Positions 34,603 through 43,665 of a stretch of 64,000 nucleotides of DNA are shown here, piece after piece. Source of the stretch: CAYZBF01 sp964476585 (GTDB taxonomy: Bacteria; Hydrothermota; UBA3072); NCBI GenBank assembly GCA_964476585.1, contig CAYZBF010000003.1:1-64000 (forward strand), in the 5' to 3' direction. Position 1 is the stretch's first letter. The number at the start of each line of letters is the position of its first letter. Position numbers and translations under genes: made by a program. Below the pieces are notes generated by a model. It searched no databases. It was not told the origin of the DNA and saw only the letters and a list, made by a program, of their open reading frames with translations.

Positions 34603-35174
34603 TTACCAGCCTCTTTTCTTCTCCCCCCTGCCTGTTTTTTTAAAGCCTTCTTCATTGTCTCTTTCTGATCCGCTTGTAGTGCTTCCCTTATTTGATTCTG
34701 TGCTGTACTCTCTTGTTGTTCTTCTTGCTCTTGTTCCCTTTCATCTTCTTTTTCATCCTCTTTGTCCTTTTGCTCCTCCTCTTTTTTCTGCATCATCTTT
34801 GCAATCTCTAAATTTCTCTTTGCTCGCACATCGTGGGGGTTTAAAAGCAGTGCTTGCTTGTATGCTGAAATCGCCTCCTTAAACTGCCCAACCTCCATAA
34901 ATGTATTCCCAAGATTATATACGCTTTTCTGCCTCACATCCTTATCCTCATGGGTAGAGAGCCGGACAAATCCATCGGCTGACTCTCTGAATCTCTTTAA
35001 ATTATAAGCACAGTCAGAGAGGTTGAATTTGATCTTTTCATTATCAGGATAGAGTATAGAGGCTTTTTTATAAAGCTCGTACGCTTCTTCATATTCTTCT
35101 TTAGCATATAATTTATTAGCACGGTTCACCAGGGGCGAAACGTTTATTGCAATAATCAACAGATATATCATCAT
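34596..35174 (-). CDS. BatC-like TPR protein
   Basis: 192 residues. Short signal or anchor (MMIYLLIIAINVSPL), three TPR motifs (NKLYAKEEYEEAYELYKKA; NLSDCAYNLKRFRESADGF; YNLGNTFMEVGQFKEAISAY), then a highly charged Glu/Lys/Gln-rich tail (about 125-160) and a basic end. This matches BatC, a TPR partner of the VWA proteins BatA and BatB. It overlaps batB by 4 nt and batD by 7 nt. Confidence 0.85.
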   Translation of the reverse strand: MMIYLLIIAINVSPLVNRANKLYAKEEYEEAYELYKKASILYPDNEKIKFNLSDCAYNLKRFRESADGFVRLSTHEDKDVRQKSVYNLGNTFMEVGQFKEAISAYKQALLLNPHDVRAKRNLEIAKMMQKKEEEQKDKEDEKEDEREQEQEEQQESTAQNQIREALQADQKETMKKALKKQAGGRRKEAGKW

Positions 35175-36160
35175 TCCTTTCCTGCCTTAATTAAAATTCC
35201 AGCAAGTAAAAAGATGAGTGACCCTATTAAAAAGAATATAAACTTCTCCTTGAAATGTTCAACCTTCTCTGAACCAAATTTCCCCCTTCGGAGTCCCTTA
35301 AACAATCTAGTGAGAAGGCCCAGTTCAACTCCTTCACCCATCAGGAAAACGCCATCACCTGCGGTCGCAACTCTTTTCAATAAGTCCTCATTGACAATGG
35401 AAATATGCACTTTACCATTCTCATCCTTTAGATATTCAACAAATTTCCCTGTGGAGTCAAAACTAGGAATAGGAGCTCCTTCTTTTGTTCCCGCACTAAT
35501 TGTGAATACCTTGATCCCCTTATTCCTTGCTTCCAATGCCTCCACTCTTGGATCCCCTCTGGTATTCTCTCCATCGGAAACAATGATTATGACACGGGAA
35601 CCACTCATCTCATCGGAAAAGAGCTCACAGGATTTCCTAATCGCCGCTCCGATATTTGTTCCTTCTGTCGGTATGAGATCTGGCCGAACGAGATCAACAA
35701 ACATTCCGAATGTACTTTTATCAAGGGTTAAAGGACAAAGGATGAATGCATCCCCTGAGAATGCAACCAGACCAAAACGACTACCAGGAAGTTCGTTCAA
35801 TGATTCCTTTATGGTCCTCTTTGCCTTCTCCAGTCTATTAGGACGAATATCCTCCGTGAGCATACTACTCGAAGCATCAACTACGAATACAACATTGTAA
35901 CCCCTTGCTTCTGTAATACTGATCTCTCTTCCCCAGCGGGGTCTTGCGATAGCAAGGACGAGAAAGATAAAGGACATGAGGAGAAGAAACCACTTCCATT
36001 GTGCTTTCCTGTCATCTTGTTTCCATATGACATCTCTTAGTCCTGGATCAGTAAGCTCCTTCAATATCTTCTTATTCCTTCGCTTTCTGTATACAAAAAG
36101 AAGGATGGCTATGGGTATGAGCCATAGTAGTTGCAGGTAAAAAAGTGCTGCCCAGTTCAC
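35171..36160 (-). CDS. batB: BatB, VWA-domain membrane protein
   Basis: 329 residues: N-terminal membrane segments (ALFYLQLLWLIPIAILLFVY; WFLLLMSFIFLVLAIA), then a von Willebrand A domain with the MIDAS motif DASSS and TEGTNIGAAI, and a C-terminal anchor (FIFFLIGSLIFLLAGILI). The domain binds a divalent metal and protein ligands in the periplasm or cytosol. It forms a complex with BatA and the MoxR ATPase module. GTG start overlapping the batA stop by 4 nt. Confidence 0.93.
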   Translation of the reverse strand: MNWAALFYLQLLWLIPIAILLFVYRKRRNKKILKELTDPGLRDVIWKQDDRKAQWKWFLLLMSFIFLVLAIARPRWGREISITEARGYNVVFVVDASSSMLTEDIRPNRLEKAKRTIKESLNELPGSRFGLVAFSGDAFILCPLTLDKSTFGMFVDLVRPDLIPTEGTNIGAAIRKSCELFSDEMSGSRVIIIVSDGENTRGDPRVEALEARNKGIKVFTISAGTKEGAPIPSFDSTGKFVEYLKDENGKVHISIVNEDLLKRVATAGDGVFLMGEGVELGLLTRLFKGLRRGKFGSEKVEHFKEKFIFFLIGSLIFLLAGILIKAGKE

Positions 36161-37131
36161 GGTATCCTCCTCGAAACTATAGGCTCTAAGAAGAAAATGA
36201 CGAATAGAATAAGCGCCGGAATTATAGTATAATGCACTTTCTCTCTGTATTTCACCACTCTTTCCACTTCGAAGGTTGTTGGCTCCATCTTGTCTATCAA
36301 GTTATAGATTTCCTCTAATGAGGAAGGAGAAGTAGCACGGAAATACTCTCCTCCAGACCCTTCTGCAATTCTTCTTAACTGATCTTCATCTATTTCAAAA
36401 TTAGCCATAACACGGCGGGTTATGCCAAAGGCTGTCTTCACAGGGAAAGGAACCTCGCCCCTCTTACCAACGCCAATGGTATATATCTTAATACCTGCTT
36501 CTTTCGCCATAGAAGAGGCAGTTTCTGGGTTAATCTTCCCTGCATTGTTCCTACCATCAGTAAGAAGTATCATCACCTTATTTTTCGTTTTTGACTCGGA
36601 TAGGATAAGGGTCCCATAGGAAATCCCCATCCCTATAGCTGTACCATCGGGAAGCATGTCGAAATCGATCCGCTGGATAAGATCTGATATAATCTTATGG
36701 TCAAGTGTAAGAGGCGATTGAATCAGAGCTTCTTTTGCAAAGATAACCAACCCGATTCGATCCCCTTTCCTCTTCCGGATAAACTCTATAGCCAAGTTCT
36801 TCGCAACTGTTAATCTATTCTCCGGCGTGAAATCTTCTGCCCTCATTGATCCAGAGATATCCAGGGTAAGAACAATATCTATACCCTCTTTTTGGATCTT
36901 CTGGTATTCATAGCCCCTCTCTGGTCTTGCGAGAGAAAGAAACACGAAAGCAAGTATTATAAGCAGTAAATATTCGGATAGACTGGTATAGAAATTAGAT
37001 GCGGGTTTCCCCCCTAGCCAGCTGGTATCCGAGTATAAAAGAGAGGGCTTTTTCCCCTTCTTAAAAATAAAATAGAGGGGGATTATAAGGAATATACCTA
37101 AGAGATAGAAAGGGTTATGAAAGTGTATCAT
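36157..37131 (-). CDS. batA: BatA, VWA-domain membrane protein
   Basis: 324 residues: two N-terminal membrane helices (PFYLLGIFLIIPLYFIF; YLLLIILAFVFLSLA), a VWA domain with MIDAS motif DISGSM and a later LLTDGRNNAG, and a C-terminal helix (IIPALILFVIFFLEPIV). It is a sister of BatB next door; the two are partners in the aerotolerance-type complex. Overlaps the upstream gene by 17 nt. Confidence 0.93.
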   Translation of the reverse strand: MIHFHNPFYLLGIFLIIPLYFIFKKGKKPSLLYSDTSWLGGKPASNFYTSLSEYLLLIILAFVFLSLARPERGYEYQKIQKEGIDIVLTLDISGSMRAEDFTPENRLTVAKNLAIEFIRKRKGDRIGLVIFAKEALIQSPLTLDHKIISDLIQRIDFDMLPDGTAIGMGISYGTLILSESKTKNKVMILLTDGRNNAGKINPETASSMAKEAGIKIYTIGVGKRGEVPFPVKTAFGITRRVMANFEIDEDQLRRIAEGSGGEYFRATSPSSLEEIYNLIDKMEPTTFEVERVVKYREKVHYTIIPALILFVIFFLEPIVSRRIP

Positions 37132-37900
37132 TTTCTTCCTTCTTCATATTTTCAATTACAGAGCGGGTAGTGGTAAGGTCTCCTTCAAACTCTTCCATGC
37201 TTGACTCTTTATCAGCAAATTTAATTAAGTCCCACCGAGAGAATCTTTGAATAAGGGGTTTAAATCCTTTGGTGTCTTCTCGCTTGAGCATTCTCAATAA
37301 TTCAGAGGTTGTGGCTTCTACTGCCGGGATCCCTTCTTTTCTCTCTATATACCGCCTGGCTATATATGAAAGCGCGGTGTAAATCTTATTCCAGCTCCAA
37401 TCGTCTATCTTCCCTTCAAGAATAGCCAAATTTCCTAATGCCTCTTTACCCGGTTCTTTCTCTGGCTCTTCTTTAAATATTTCCTCTTTTCCTCTCTTTT
37501 TAATTAGATAACCAACGAAAGATGCGAATGGGATAATTAACAACCAGAGCAGATAATGCCAGTTAAAGAATCCGTACGGTCCCCAGATGGGCGAAAGGCC
37601 TTTATTCTCTGGTGTCAGGACTGATTTAATAAAGTATGCACCTTTTAATGTATCTTCCCTTACGCGAATTTGGAAAAGCTGAGCCCCTATTGAAAAAGAG
37701 CTAAATCTTACTCTTGCTAAACTATCTCCTTCCCTTACAAGGCTATCAAGAAGAACTATATCTGGAAAAGAATCGGGCATGATTATGGCTAAGGAGTCTG
37801 TAATCTCTCCCTTTATAACAGCACTAAGTGGGTCACCAACCGTTGCAGTATCAGGGGTTATTTGAATAGAGGCAATAGAGAGAATCCATAAAGTAATCAT
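37115..37900 (-). CDS. DUF4381-like membrane protein of the Bat operon
   Basis: 261 residues: signal (MITLWILSIASIQI), periplasmic beta domain (TATVGDPLSAVIKGE), one membrane helix near 115-130 (WHYLLWLLIIPFASFVGYLI), then a cytoplasmic helical domain with YIERKEGIPAVEATTSELLR. In other genomes a protein of this layout sits between DUF58 and BatA. Its role is unknown but it is presumably a structural part of the complex. Overlaps both neighbours. Confidence 0.78.
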   Translation of the reverse strand: MITLWILSIASIQITPDTATVGDPLSAVIKGEITDSLAIIMPDSFPDIVLLDSLVREGDSLARVRFSSFSIGAQLFQIRVREDTLKGAYFIKSVLTPENKGLSPIWGPYGFFNWHYLLWLLIIPFASFVGYLIKKRGKEEIFKEEPEKEPGKEALGNLAILEGKIDDWSWNKIYTALSYIARRYIERKEGIPAVEATTSELLRMLKREDTKGFKPLIQRFSRWDLIKFADKESSMEEFEGDLTTTRSVIENMKKEENDTLS

Positions 37901-38781
37901 GGCAATCTACGGCGGAAGAAGCGATGGGTTGTACCCACATAATCCTCGCCGGTCGTTATTTCAATACGGTCAAGCCCACATGAGTTAAGAAGTTTATATA
38001 ACTCCTGGTCCCTGGCTTTTCGGATCTGAGTAAATCTTTCTTTTAATTCTTCACCTCTGAACATCCGAGTAGTTCCACTTTCTGCATCTTGGAGGACCAC
38101 CCTCCCTGAAAAGCGTGGATTCTGTTCAAGGGGATCCCTGACAATTATAGGGATAAGATCGAACTTATTTGCCATCAGGGATAAAGGTTTACGACAATGG
38201 CCAACAGAGAAATTTTCCCCGATGAAATCAGATATTAGGAAGACTATCGCTCCATGACGTAAGATACGTTGTACAAACTCCATCGCTGGAACCGGGTCAG
38301 TTCCTTTACTTAGAGGAGAGTACATTAGTATATCACGGATAAGACGCAGGGTATGTCGGCTTCCCTTATTAGGAGGCAAGTAATGCTCTATTTGGTCAGT
38401 ATAAAGAACAAGGCCGACCTTATCGTTATTTTTTACTGCTGAAAATGCAAACAGAGCAGAAATCCTTGCTATTAGGTCCTTTTTGAGCTCCTTTCTGCTA
38501 CCAAACTCACCCGAACCACTTATATCTGCAAGGATAAAAAGCGTGAGCTCCCTCTCTTCAATGAATCTCTTAACAAAGGGATGATTCATTCGAGCGGTAA
38601 CATTCCAGTCAATTGTCCTTATATCATCACCTGGGATGTAATCTCTCACCTCGTGAAACTCCATCCCCTTCCCCTTGAATGAACTTTTATATTCGCCACT
38701 AAAGAGGGCATTAACCACTCTCTTTGACTGGATTTCTATCTCACGGACCTCTTTAAGGATCTCTTTTATACGTTCTTCCAT
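37897..38781 (-). CDS. DUF58 protein of the Bat operon
   Basis: 294 residues with the DUF58 core: GMEFHEVRDYIPGDDIRTID, then WNVTARMNHPFVKRF and a degenerate VWA domain (LFILADISGSGEFGS). DUF58 proteins pair with MoxR ATPases; they are thought to act as the substrate-facing subunit in metal insertion or complex maturation. Start 12 nt after MoxR, overlapping the next gene by 4 nt. Confidence 0.92.
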   Translation of the reverse strand: MEERIKEILKEVREIEIQSKRVVNALFSGEYKSSFKGKGMEFHEVRDYIPGDDIRTIDWNVTARMNHPFVKRFIEERELTLFILADISGSGEFGSRKELKKDLIARISALFAFSAVKNNDKVGLVLYTDQIEHYLPPNKGSRHTLRLIRDILMYSPLSKGTDPVPAMEFVQRILRHGAIVFLISDFIGENFSVGHCRKPLSLMANKFDLIPIIVRDPLEQNPRFSGRVVLQDAESGTTRMFRGEELKERFTQIRKARDQELYKLLNSCGLDRIEITTGEDYVGTTHRFFRRRLP

Positions 38782-38793
38782 CGAATTAAAAAA

Positions 38794-39783
38794 TCAGGGA
38801 ATCTCTACTGTCTCTAATATCTCCCTTATAATATCCTCTGTAGTTATTTCCTCCGCTTCTGCCTCATAGGAAAGAATTATTCTGTGACGCAGGATGTCAT
38901 AAACGAGAGCTTTTACATCCTCTGGTATGATAAATCCACGTCTCTTGATAAAAGCATGCGCACGTGCACTCTCAAGAAGATATATGGATGCCCGGGGTGA
39001 AGCCCCATACCTGATGTAAACCCCCAAATCCTCCAGCCCATATTTTGCGGGTTCTCTTGTAGCAAAGACAATGTCAAGGATATAGTCCCCTATCTTCTCG
39101 TCTACATGTATCTTGTAGATGAAGTCTCTCAAGGCTTTTAATTCTTCTATATCTATTACAGGCGTAACAACGGGGAGTTCCTCGATTGTCTGCTGTTTCA
39201 TGATTTGCTTTTCTTCTTCCCTACTTGGATAAGTAATAATTACCTTTTGTTTAAAACGGTCCACCTGAGCTTCAGGGAGAGGATATGTTCCTTCCTGCTC
39301 AATAGGATTTTGCGTTGCAAGCACCATAAAAGGATCTGGCAGCAGATACGTGGTATCACCAATTGTGACCTGTCCCTCCTGCATTGCTTCAAGAAGTGCA
39401 CTCTGAACCTTTGGAGGAGCTCTATTTATCTCATCTGCAAGAATGAAGTTTGCAAAGAGTGGCCCCTTCTTTGGTGTGAATTCCCCTGTTTGCTGATTAT
39501 ATATCTCCGTTCCAGTTATATCTGCTGGAAGGAGATCAGGAGTAAACTGAATCCTCTTAAAAGTTGCATTTATTGCAGACGCAAGGGTCCTAACTGCATA
39601 GGTTTTTGCAAGACCAGGTACACCCTCAATAAGGATATGACCCTTTGTTATGAGACCTATTATTATACGTTCTATTACATACCTCTGTCCTATTATGCAC
39701 TTGCCGATCTCTCTACATAGGGATTCGATAAATGTGCTTTTCCTTTCTACTTCTTCATTAATCTTTTGAAGATCTACTCCCAT
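38794..39783 (-). CDS. MoxR-family AAA+ ATPase
   Basis: About 329 residues. Walker A GVPGLAKT, Walker B FILADEINRAPPKVQSALLE, sensor region VLATQNPIEQEGTYPLPEAQVDRF, and a lid domain with RYGASPRASIYL. Hexameric chaperone-like ATPase heading the Bat operon. I use the ATG at 39783, which follows AGGAGG, rather than a GTG 24 nt upstream. With seven membrane-linked partners downstream it forms a complete set. Confidence 0.94.
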   Translation of the reverse strand: MGVDLQKINEEVERKSTFIESLCREIGKCIIGQRYVIERIIIGLITKGHILIEGVPGLAKTYAVRTLASAINATFKRIQFTPDLLPADITGTEIYNQQTGEFTPKKGPLFANFILADEINRAPPKVQSALLEAMQEGQVTIGDTTYLLPDPFMVLATQNPIEQEGTYPLPEAQVDRFKQKVIITYPSREEEKQIMKQQTIEELPVVTPVIDIEELKALRDFIYKIHVDEKIGDYILDIVFATREPAKYGLEDLGVYIRYGASPRASIYLLESARAHAFIKRRGFIIPEDVKALVYDILRHRIILSYEAEAEEITTEDIIREILETVEIP

Positions 39784-39919
39784 TCTACCTCCTATATTTT
39801 TTGCCACAGAAACACAAAGGGCACAGAGTATTTATTTAAAAGGTTTATTAGAATTTTATTTTTATCTCAGTCTTCTTTGTATCCTTGTGGCTATTATTAT
39901 TCTATCTTTTTAATTTGAT

Positions 39920-39947
39920 AAATTAATTGCGTAGGAATTTTTGTCAA
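39920..39947 (-). promoter_or_regulatory. Possible promoter of the Bat operon
   Basis: TTGACA, 16-bp spacer, TAATTT; the -10 box is weak. The rest of the 39808-40179 gap shows nothing further of note except a weak hairpin near 40060-40110 behind gyrB. Confidence 0.35.
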
Positions 39948-40179
39948 GCCGATAAATCATTGCGCCTTGACTCATCCCCTGCTCTTATTAAAGATAACAC
40001 AAATGTTATAAATTTGTTACGTCTTAAATGGAGTCAGTCTTACAAATTCACTAAAATTCTCTTAAGCCCAGAAGAAAGAGATTAACCTTTTGGGTTTACT
40101 TTTGCAGAAATCAAATGGGTCAGGATAAGGGTGTTCTTGGCAGCTTTCCGAAATAATATAATCTTATAACCTTTATGGA

Positions 40180-42078
40180 TTACACATCCAGATTTTCCAC
40201 GAAGGCTGCATTTTCAAGGATAAATTCCTTTCTGGGCTCCACCTCATTACCCATAAGTATGTTAAATAACCTGTCTGCTTCTATTGCGTCTTCGATGGTT
40301 ACACGACGGAGAACTCTCTCTTCGGGATTCATTGTAGTTTCCCAAAGTTGTGCAGGATTCATCTCACCTAGACCTTTATAACGCTGAACTTTTGTATTGC
40401 TCTCACCCATTTCCCTAATAAATTTTCCCTTGTCCTTTTCTGAGTAAGCATATTTTATATCTTTGCCTTTTTTTAACCGATAAAGCGGTGGTTGTGCTAT
40501 GTATAGATTCCCCTTGGTAATGACCTCTTTTGCATAACGGAAGAAATAGGTGAGGAGCAAGGTCCGTATATGTGCACCATCTACGTCTGCGTCAGTCATT
40601 ATTATAATTCTATGGTATCTGAGGTTTTTATAATTGAATTCATCTTTCCCAATACCCACCCCTATAGATGCTATCAAAGTACGGATGGTTTCATTGTTTA
40701 ATACCTTATTTAATCGACTCTTCTCCACATTAAGAAGCTTCCCTCTTAAAGGCAGAATCGCTTGATATGTCCTGTCTCTACCCTGTTTGGCAGAACCACC
40801 CGCAGAGGGACCCTCTACAATGAACAATTCGGAGGTTGCCGGATCAGTAGAGGAACAATCAGCGAGTTTGCCAGGAAGATTTGATGATTCCAGAGCACTC
40901 TTCCTTCTGGTTAGATCCCTTGCTCTCTTCGCCGCAAGTCTTGAACGTGCCGCCACCTTTGATTCCTCAATAATCTTTTTTGCTGCAGCTGGGTTCTCCT
41001 CAAGATACTCTGAAATCCCTTCTCCAACAATGGACTCGACAAATCCTTTTATTTCACTATCTCCCAGTCTTGTCTTAGTCTGACCTTCAAATTGTGGCTC
41101 TGGTAGATTTACAGATATCACTGCAGTGAGCCCTTCTCGAATATCCTCCCCTAATAGTTTCGCCTCATTCGGTTTTATAAGATTATGATCCTTACCATAC
41201 TGATTGATGCTCCTGGTAATAGCACCCTTGAATCCAGAGAGATGAGTCCCACCCTCAATTGTGTTGATATTATTCGCATAAGAGAAGATATTTTCAGAAT
41301 AAGAATCATTAAATTGGAGTGCAGCCTCTATTACACAGTTATCAATTTTTTTACAGATGTATATAGGGTGTTTGTGAATGGGATTTTTATTCTTATCCAG
41401 ATATTCAATAAATTCCTTTATTCCCCCATTATATTTGAAAACCACTGTTTTATCTTCAGGTTCAAAGTCCAATTTAATCCTGACACCCTTGTTAAGAAAG
41501 GCTAATTCTCTAAGGCGGTTGGCAAGCAGTTCGTAACTGAAGTGTATCTCGTCGAAGATTTCATCGTCAGGAAGAAAAGTAATCGTTGTTCCCGTAGTTC
41601 TTCTCTTCTTTCCCTTTTTCAGCTTAGAAGCAGTTTTACCCCGCTCGTAGCGTTGAATCCAGAGATAGCCATCCCTGGCAACCTGGACTTCCATCCAGGC
41701 ACTCAATGCATTAACAACTGAAACTCCAACCCCATGGAGACCTCCGGAAACTTTGTAAGCCTTATTGTCAAACTTCCCACCTGAATGCAATGTAGTCATA
41801 ACCACTTCAACTGCTGCTTTCTTCTCGGATAAATGCAAATCAATTGGTATACCCCGACCATTATCTGTTACAGTAATCAGCTTGTCTCTATGAATCACTA
41901 CTTCAATACGATCACAGTATCCTGCCATGGCCTCGTCAATAGAATTATCCACAACCTCAAATACAAGATGATGTAACCCGCGTTCATCTGTATCGCCTAC
42001 ATACATTGCTGGTCTTCTTCTAACTCCTTCAAGGTCTTTCAGTACTTTTATACTGGAAGCGTTATACTCGCTCATCAC
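40180..42078 (-). CDS. gyrB: DNA gyrase subunit B
   Basis: 632 residues, the usual length for the short GyrB form. GHKL ATPase N-terminus (YVGDTDERGLHHLVFEVVDNS; VTDNGRGIPIDLH; GGLHGVGVSVVNALS), transducer, TOPRIM (LFIVEGPSAGGSAKQGRDR; MTDADVDGAHIRTLLLT) and the C-terminal QRYKGLGEMNPAQLWETTMN. The TOPRIM motif reads EGPSAGGSA rather than the common EGDSAGGSA. It is the last gene of the recF-DUF721-gyrB operon and starts on the DUF721 stop. gyrA lies in the divergent operon. Confidence 0.97.
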   Translation of the reverse strand: MMSEYNASSIKVLKDLEGVRRRPAMYVGDTDERGLHHLVFEVVDNSIDEAMAGYCDRIEVVIHRDKLITVTDNGRGIPIDLHLSEKKAAVEVVMTTLHSGGKFDNKAYKVSGGLHGVGVSVVNALSAWMEVQVARDGYLWIQRYERGKTASKLKKGKKRRTTGTTITFLPDDEIFDEIHFSYELLANRLRELAFLNKGVRIKLDFEPEDKTVVFKYNGGIKEFIEYLDKNKNPIHKHPIYICKKIDNCVIEAALQFNDSYSENIFSYANNINTIEGGTHLSGFKGAITRSINQYGKDHNLIKPNEAKLLGEDIREGLTAVISVNLPEPQFEGQTKTRLGDSEIKGFVESIVGEGISEYLEENPAAAKKIIEESKVAARSRLAAKRARDLTRRKSALESSNLPGKLADCSSTDPATSELFIVEGPSAGGSAKQGRDRTYQAILPLRGKLLNVEKSRLNKVLNNETIRTLIASIGVGIGKDEFNYKNLRYHRIIIMTDADVDGAHIRTLLLTYFFRYAKEVITKGNLYIAQPPLYRLKKGKDIKYAYSEKDKGKFIREMGESNTKVQRYKGLGEMNPAQLWETTMNPEERVLRRVTIEDAIEADRLFNILMGNEVEPRKEFILENAAFVENLDV

Positions 42079-42368
42079 TCCTCCTTTAAGTAGAATCGGA
42101 TTCCCTTGATTAACTCCCTGCCCACTGCTTCATTCAATCTATTCTTTAACTCATCCTTTAAAAACAAAAGTTCATTCATCCAAGCAGAAGAACTCACCTC
42201 TATAAGTAGTTCACCTTCTCTAATTCCAGATGGTTTTGCATGTTTACTTAAAATAGGAGAGAGAATTTCTTCCCAACGCGTGAGTAATTCAATTTGGCTT
42301 ATACTCTCTCCAAGTGAATTAGATGCTATAAATTTCTTTAACACCCGTCTTAACAAATGGGGCTCCAT
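42075..42368 (-). CDS. DUF721 protein (DciA-like)
   Basis: 97 residues. The family features are an N-terminal helix (LLRRVLKKFIASNSLGESIS), then LTRWEEILSPILSKHAKPSG and EVSSSAWMNELLFLKDELKN, a KH-like fold seen in DUF721/DciA. DciA loads the replicative helicase in bacteria lacking DnaC. The place between recF and gyrB is common for this family. Overlaps recF by 50 nt and gyrB by 4 nt. Confidence 0.85.
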   Translation of the reverse strand: MEPHLLRRVLKKFIASNSLGESISQIELLTRWEEILSPILSKHAKPSGIREGELLIEVSSSAWMNELLFLKDELKNRLNEAVGRELIKGIRFYLKEE

Positions 42369-43401
42369 CTCTATCCTCTATTCTATATATGTTAAAATTG
42401 CCACTCACCTGTATGTCTTCCCTGGTAGTTGCTATTAGAACCTGCGTGTATTCGTCAAGAAGATTACTTAACGAATCAATCCTATCCCTATCCAACTCAC
42501 CTGTTATTTCATCCAGAATGATAATGGGCTCTTCTCTTCTCGCTTCGCTGAGTATCTTTGCCTGTGCCATTCTTAAAGATACCGCCAATGCTCGCTTTAT
42601 ACCAAAAGAAGCAAACATCTTTGCTGGATGCCCATTGATTTTAAAGATAATCTCATCGCGATGTGGTCCAAAGAGGGTATTACCCCTCTCAATTTCCCTG
42701 TTCCTCATTTTTCTTAACTGTCCCCTCAGATCGTTGTAGTTACCCCCCTTCTTATATGATATTTCTATCTTTTGCCCACTCAGAGAATAAAATACGGGAA
42801 CTGTATATTTAATTAGTTTATCTATATATAAAACCCTTGCTTCTACAATTGGCATTGCACAACGCGACAATTGTTCCTCCCAGATTTCTATCCCTCTTAT
42901 CTCCTTTCCCATCCTTGCCTGATTCAATAAGCTATTTCGTTGTTTCCAGGCTCTATTATACACTGAAAGCATCTCTATATAAATTCTCCTGTAAAGAGAT
43001 ATACTTATATCAATAAAACGGCGCCTTTTACTCGGAGGTCCATCGATAATCTCAAGGTCACTTGAAGTAATAGCAACCACAGGGATCGTCCCAAACCCAT
43101 CCCTTAAACGCTTCTTCTTTATCCCATTTATAAGAACTTCCTTCTTATCAGAATATCTAACCTCTACTTCTATATCTCCATAGACCCCGGAAACAACAAA
43201 AATCGAATCTCCGAATCGAAGCAAATCTGCGTCTTCAGACGTTCGGAAAGAACCAAAAGTGGAAAGAAAATAAACCATCTCTACTAAATTTGTCTTTCCT
43301 ACTCCATTATCACCAAGAATCAAATTCTTTCCTGACAGAAGGTCTAGTTCTATAGATCTAAAATTTCGAAAATTCTTGCCATATAAGCTTTTTAGATACA
43401 T
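42319..43401 (-). CDS. recF: DNA replication and repair protein RecF
   Basis: About 360 residues. SMC-like ATPase: YGKNFRNFRSIELDLLSGKN, Walker A GDNGVGKTN (30-38), DISISLYRRIYIEMLSVYNR, signature-side FASFGIKRALAVSLRMAQA and Walker B IIILDEITGELDRDR. It loads RecA at gaps. The longest frame begins 80 codons upstream but those codons are intergenic. The ATG at 43401 is where homology begins, and a promoter -10 box ends 12 nt before it, so the message has almost no leader. Confidence 0.93.
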   Translation of the reverse strand: MYLKSLYGKNFRNFRSIELDLLSGKNLILGDNGVGKTNLVEMVYFLSTFGSFRTSEDADLLRFGDSIFVVSGVYGDIEVEVRYSDKKEVLINGIKKKRLRDGFGTIPVVAITSSDLEIIDGPPSKRRRFIDISISLYRRIYIEMLSVYNRAWKQRNSLLNQARMGKEIRGIEIWEEQLSRCAMPIVEARVLYIDKLIKYTVPVFYSLSGQKIEISYKKGGNYNDLRGQLRKMRNREIERGNTLFGPHRDEIIFKINGHPAKMFASFGIKRALAVSLRMAQAKILSEARREEPIIILDEITGELDRDRIDSLSNLLDEYTQVLIATTREDIQVSGNFNIYRIEDRDGAPFVKTGVKEIYSI

Positions 43402-43413
43402 TCTATTAATATA

Positions 43414-43442
43414 AATATACATCAAAGCACTCATTTCGTCAA
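43414..43442 (-). promoter_or_regulatory. Promoter of recF-DUF721-gyrB
   Basis: TTGACG, 17-bp spacer, TATATT on the minus strand. The -10 box is 12 nt from the recF ATG, giving a leader of about five bases without a ribosome-binding site. Confidence 0.65.
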
Positions 43443-43456
43443 GGGATAATTTCTTA

Positions 43457-43485
43457 TTGACATTTCTATTAATAGGAGGTATATT
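43457..43485 (+). promoter_or_regulatory. Divergent plus-strand promoter
   Basis: TTGACA, 17-bp spacer, TATATT. It fires away from the recF promoter, with only 14 bp between the two -35 boxes, and drives the 30-residue lipopeptide gene. Confidence 0.7.
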
Positions 43486-43507
43486 TAAATAATATAAGGT
43501 GATTATT

Positions 43508-43600
43508 ATGCGGATTGTTACCGGTATCTTGATTTTTCTTTTACTCTCAGGTTGCGCAGGTGGGACATCGCTTATAGGGGTTGGAATCGTTTTCAGGTAA
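43508..43600 (+). CDS. 30-residue lipopeptide
   Basis: ATG preceded by AAGGTGAT and by a good promoter. The peptide starts MRIVTGILIFLLLSGCAGG: a basic residue, hydrophobic core and lipobox LSGC. After processing only about 15 residues (CAGGTSLIGVGIVFR) would remain, lipid-anchored. It is similar in form to entericidin-like or lysis-type small lipoproteins, though no family can be assigned. It is the first gene of the transcript leading to DUF177 and fatty-acid genes. Confidence 0.5.
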   Translation: MRIVTGILIFLLLSGCAGGTSLIGVGIVFR

Positions 43601-43630
43601 TCCACGTTCCGCATTGTTAAACAGTGGAAC

Positions 43631-43658
43631 TTGACAAACAAACCTTTTACCTTATTAT
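43631..43658 (+). promoter_or_regulatory. Promoter of the DUF177-fab-etf-gyrA operon
   Basis: TTGACA, 16-bp spacer, TATTAT. Seven bases separate the -10 box from the DUF177 ATG at 43666, so the transcript should begin at or next to the start codon. Confidence 0.65.
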
Positions 43659-43665
43659 TGTCTTG

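Noticed and set aside
43402..43641. 80-codon N-terminal extension of recF
   Set aside because: It spans the divergent promoter region. RecF homology begins at the ATG at 43401, and the extension has no family resemblance.
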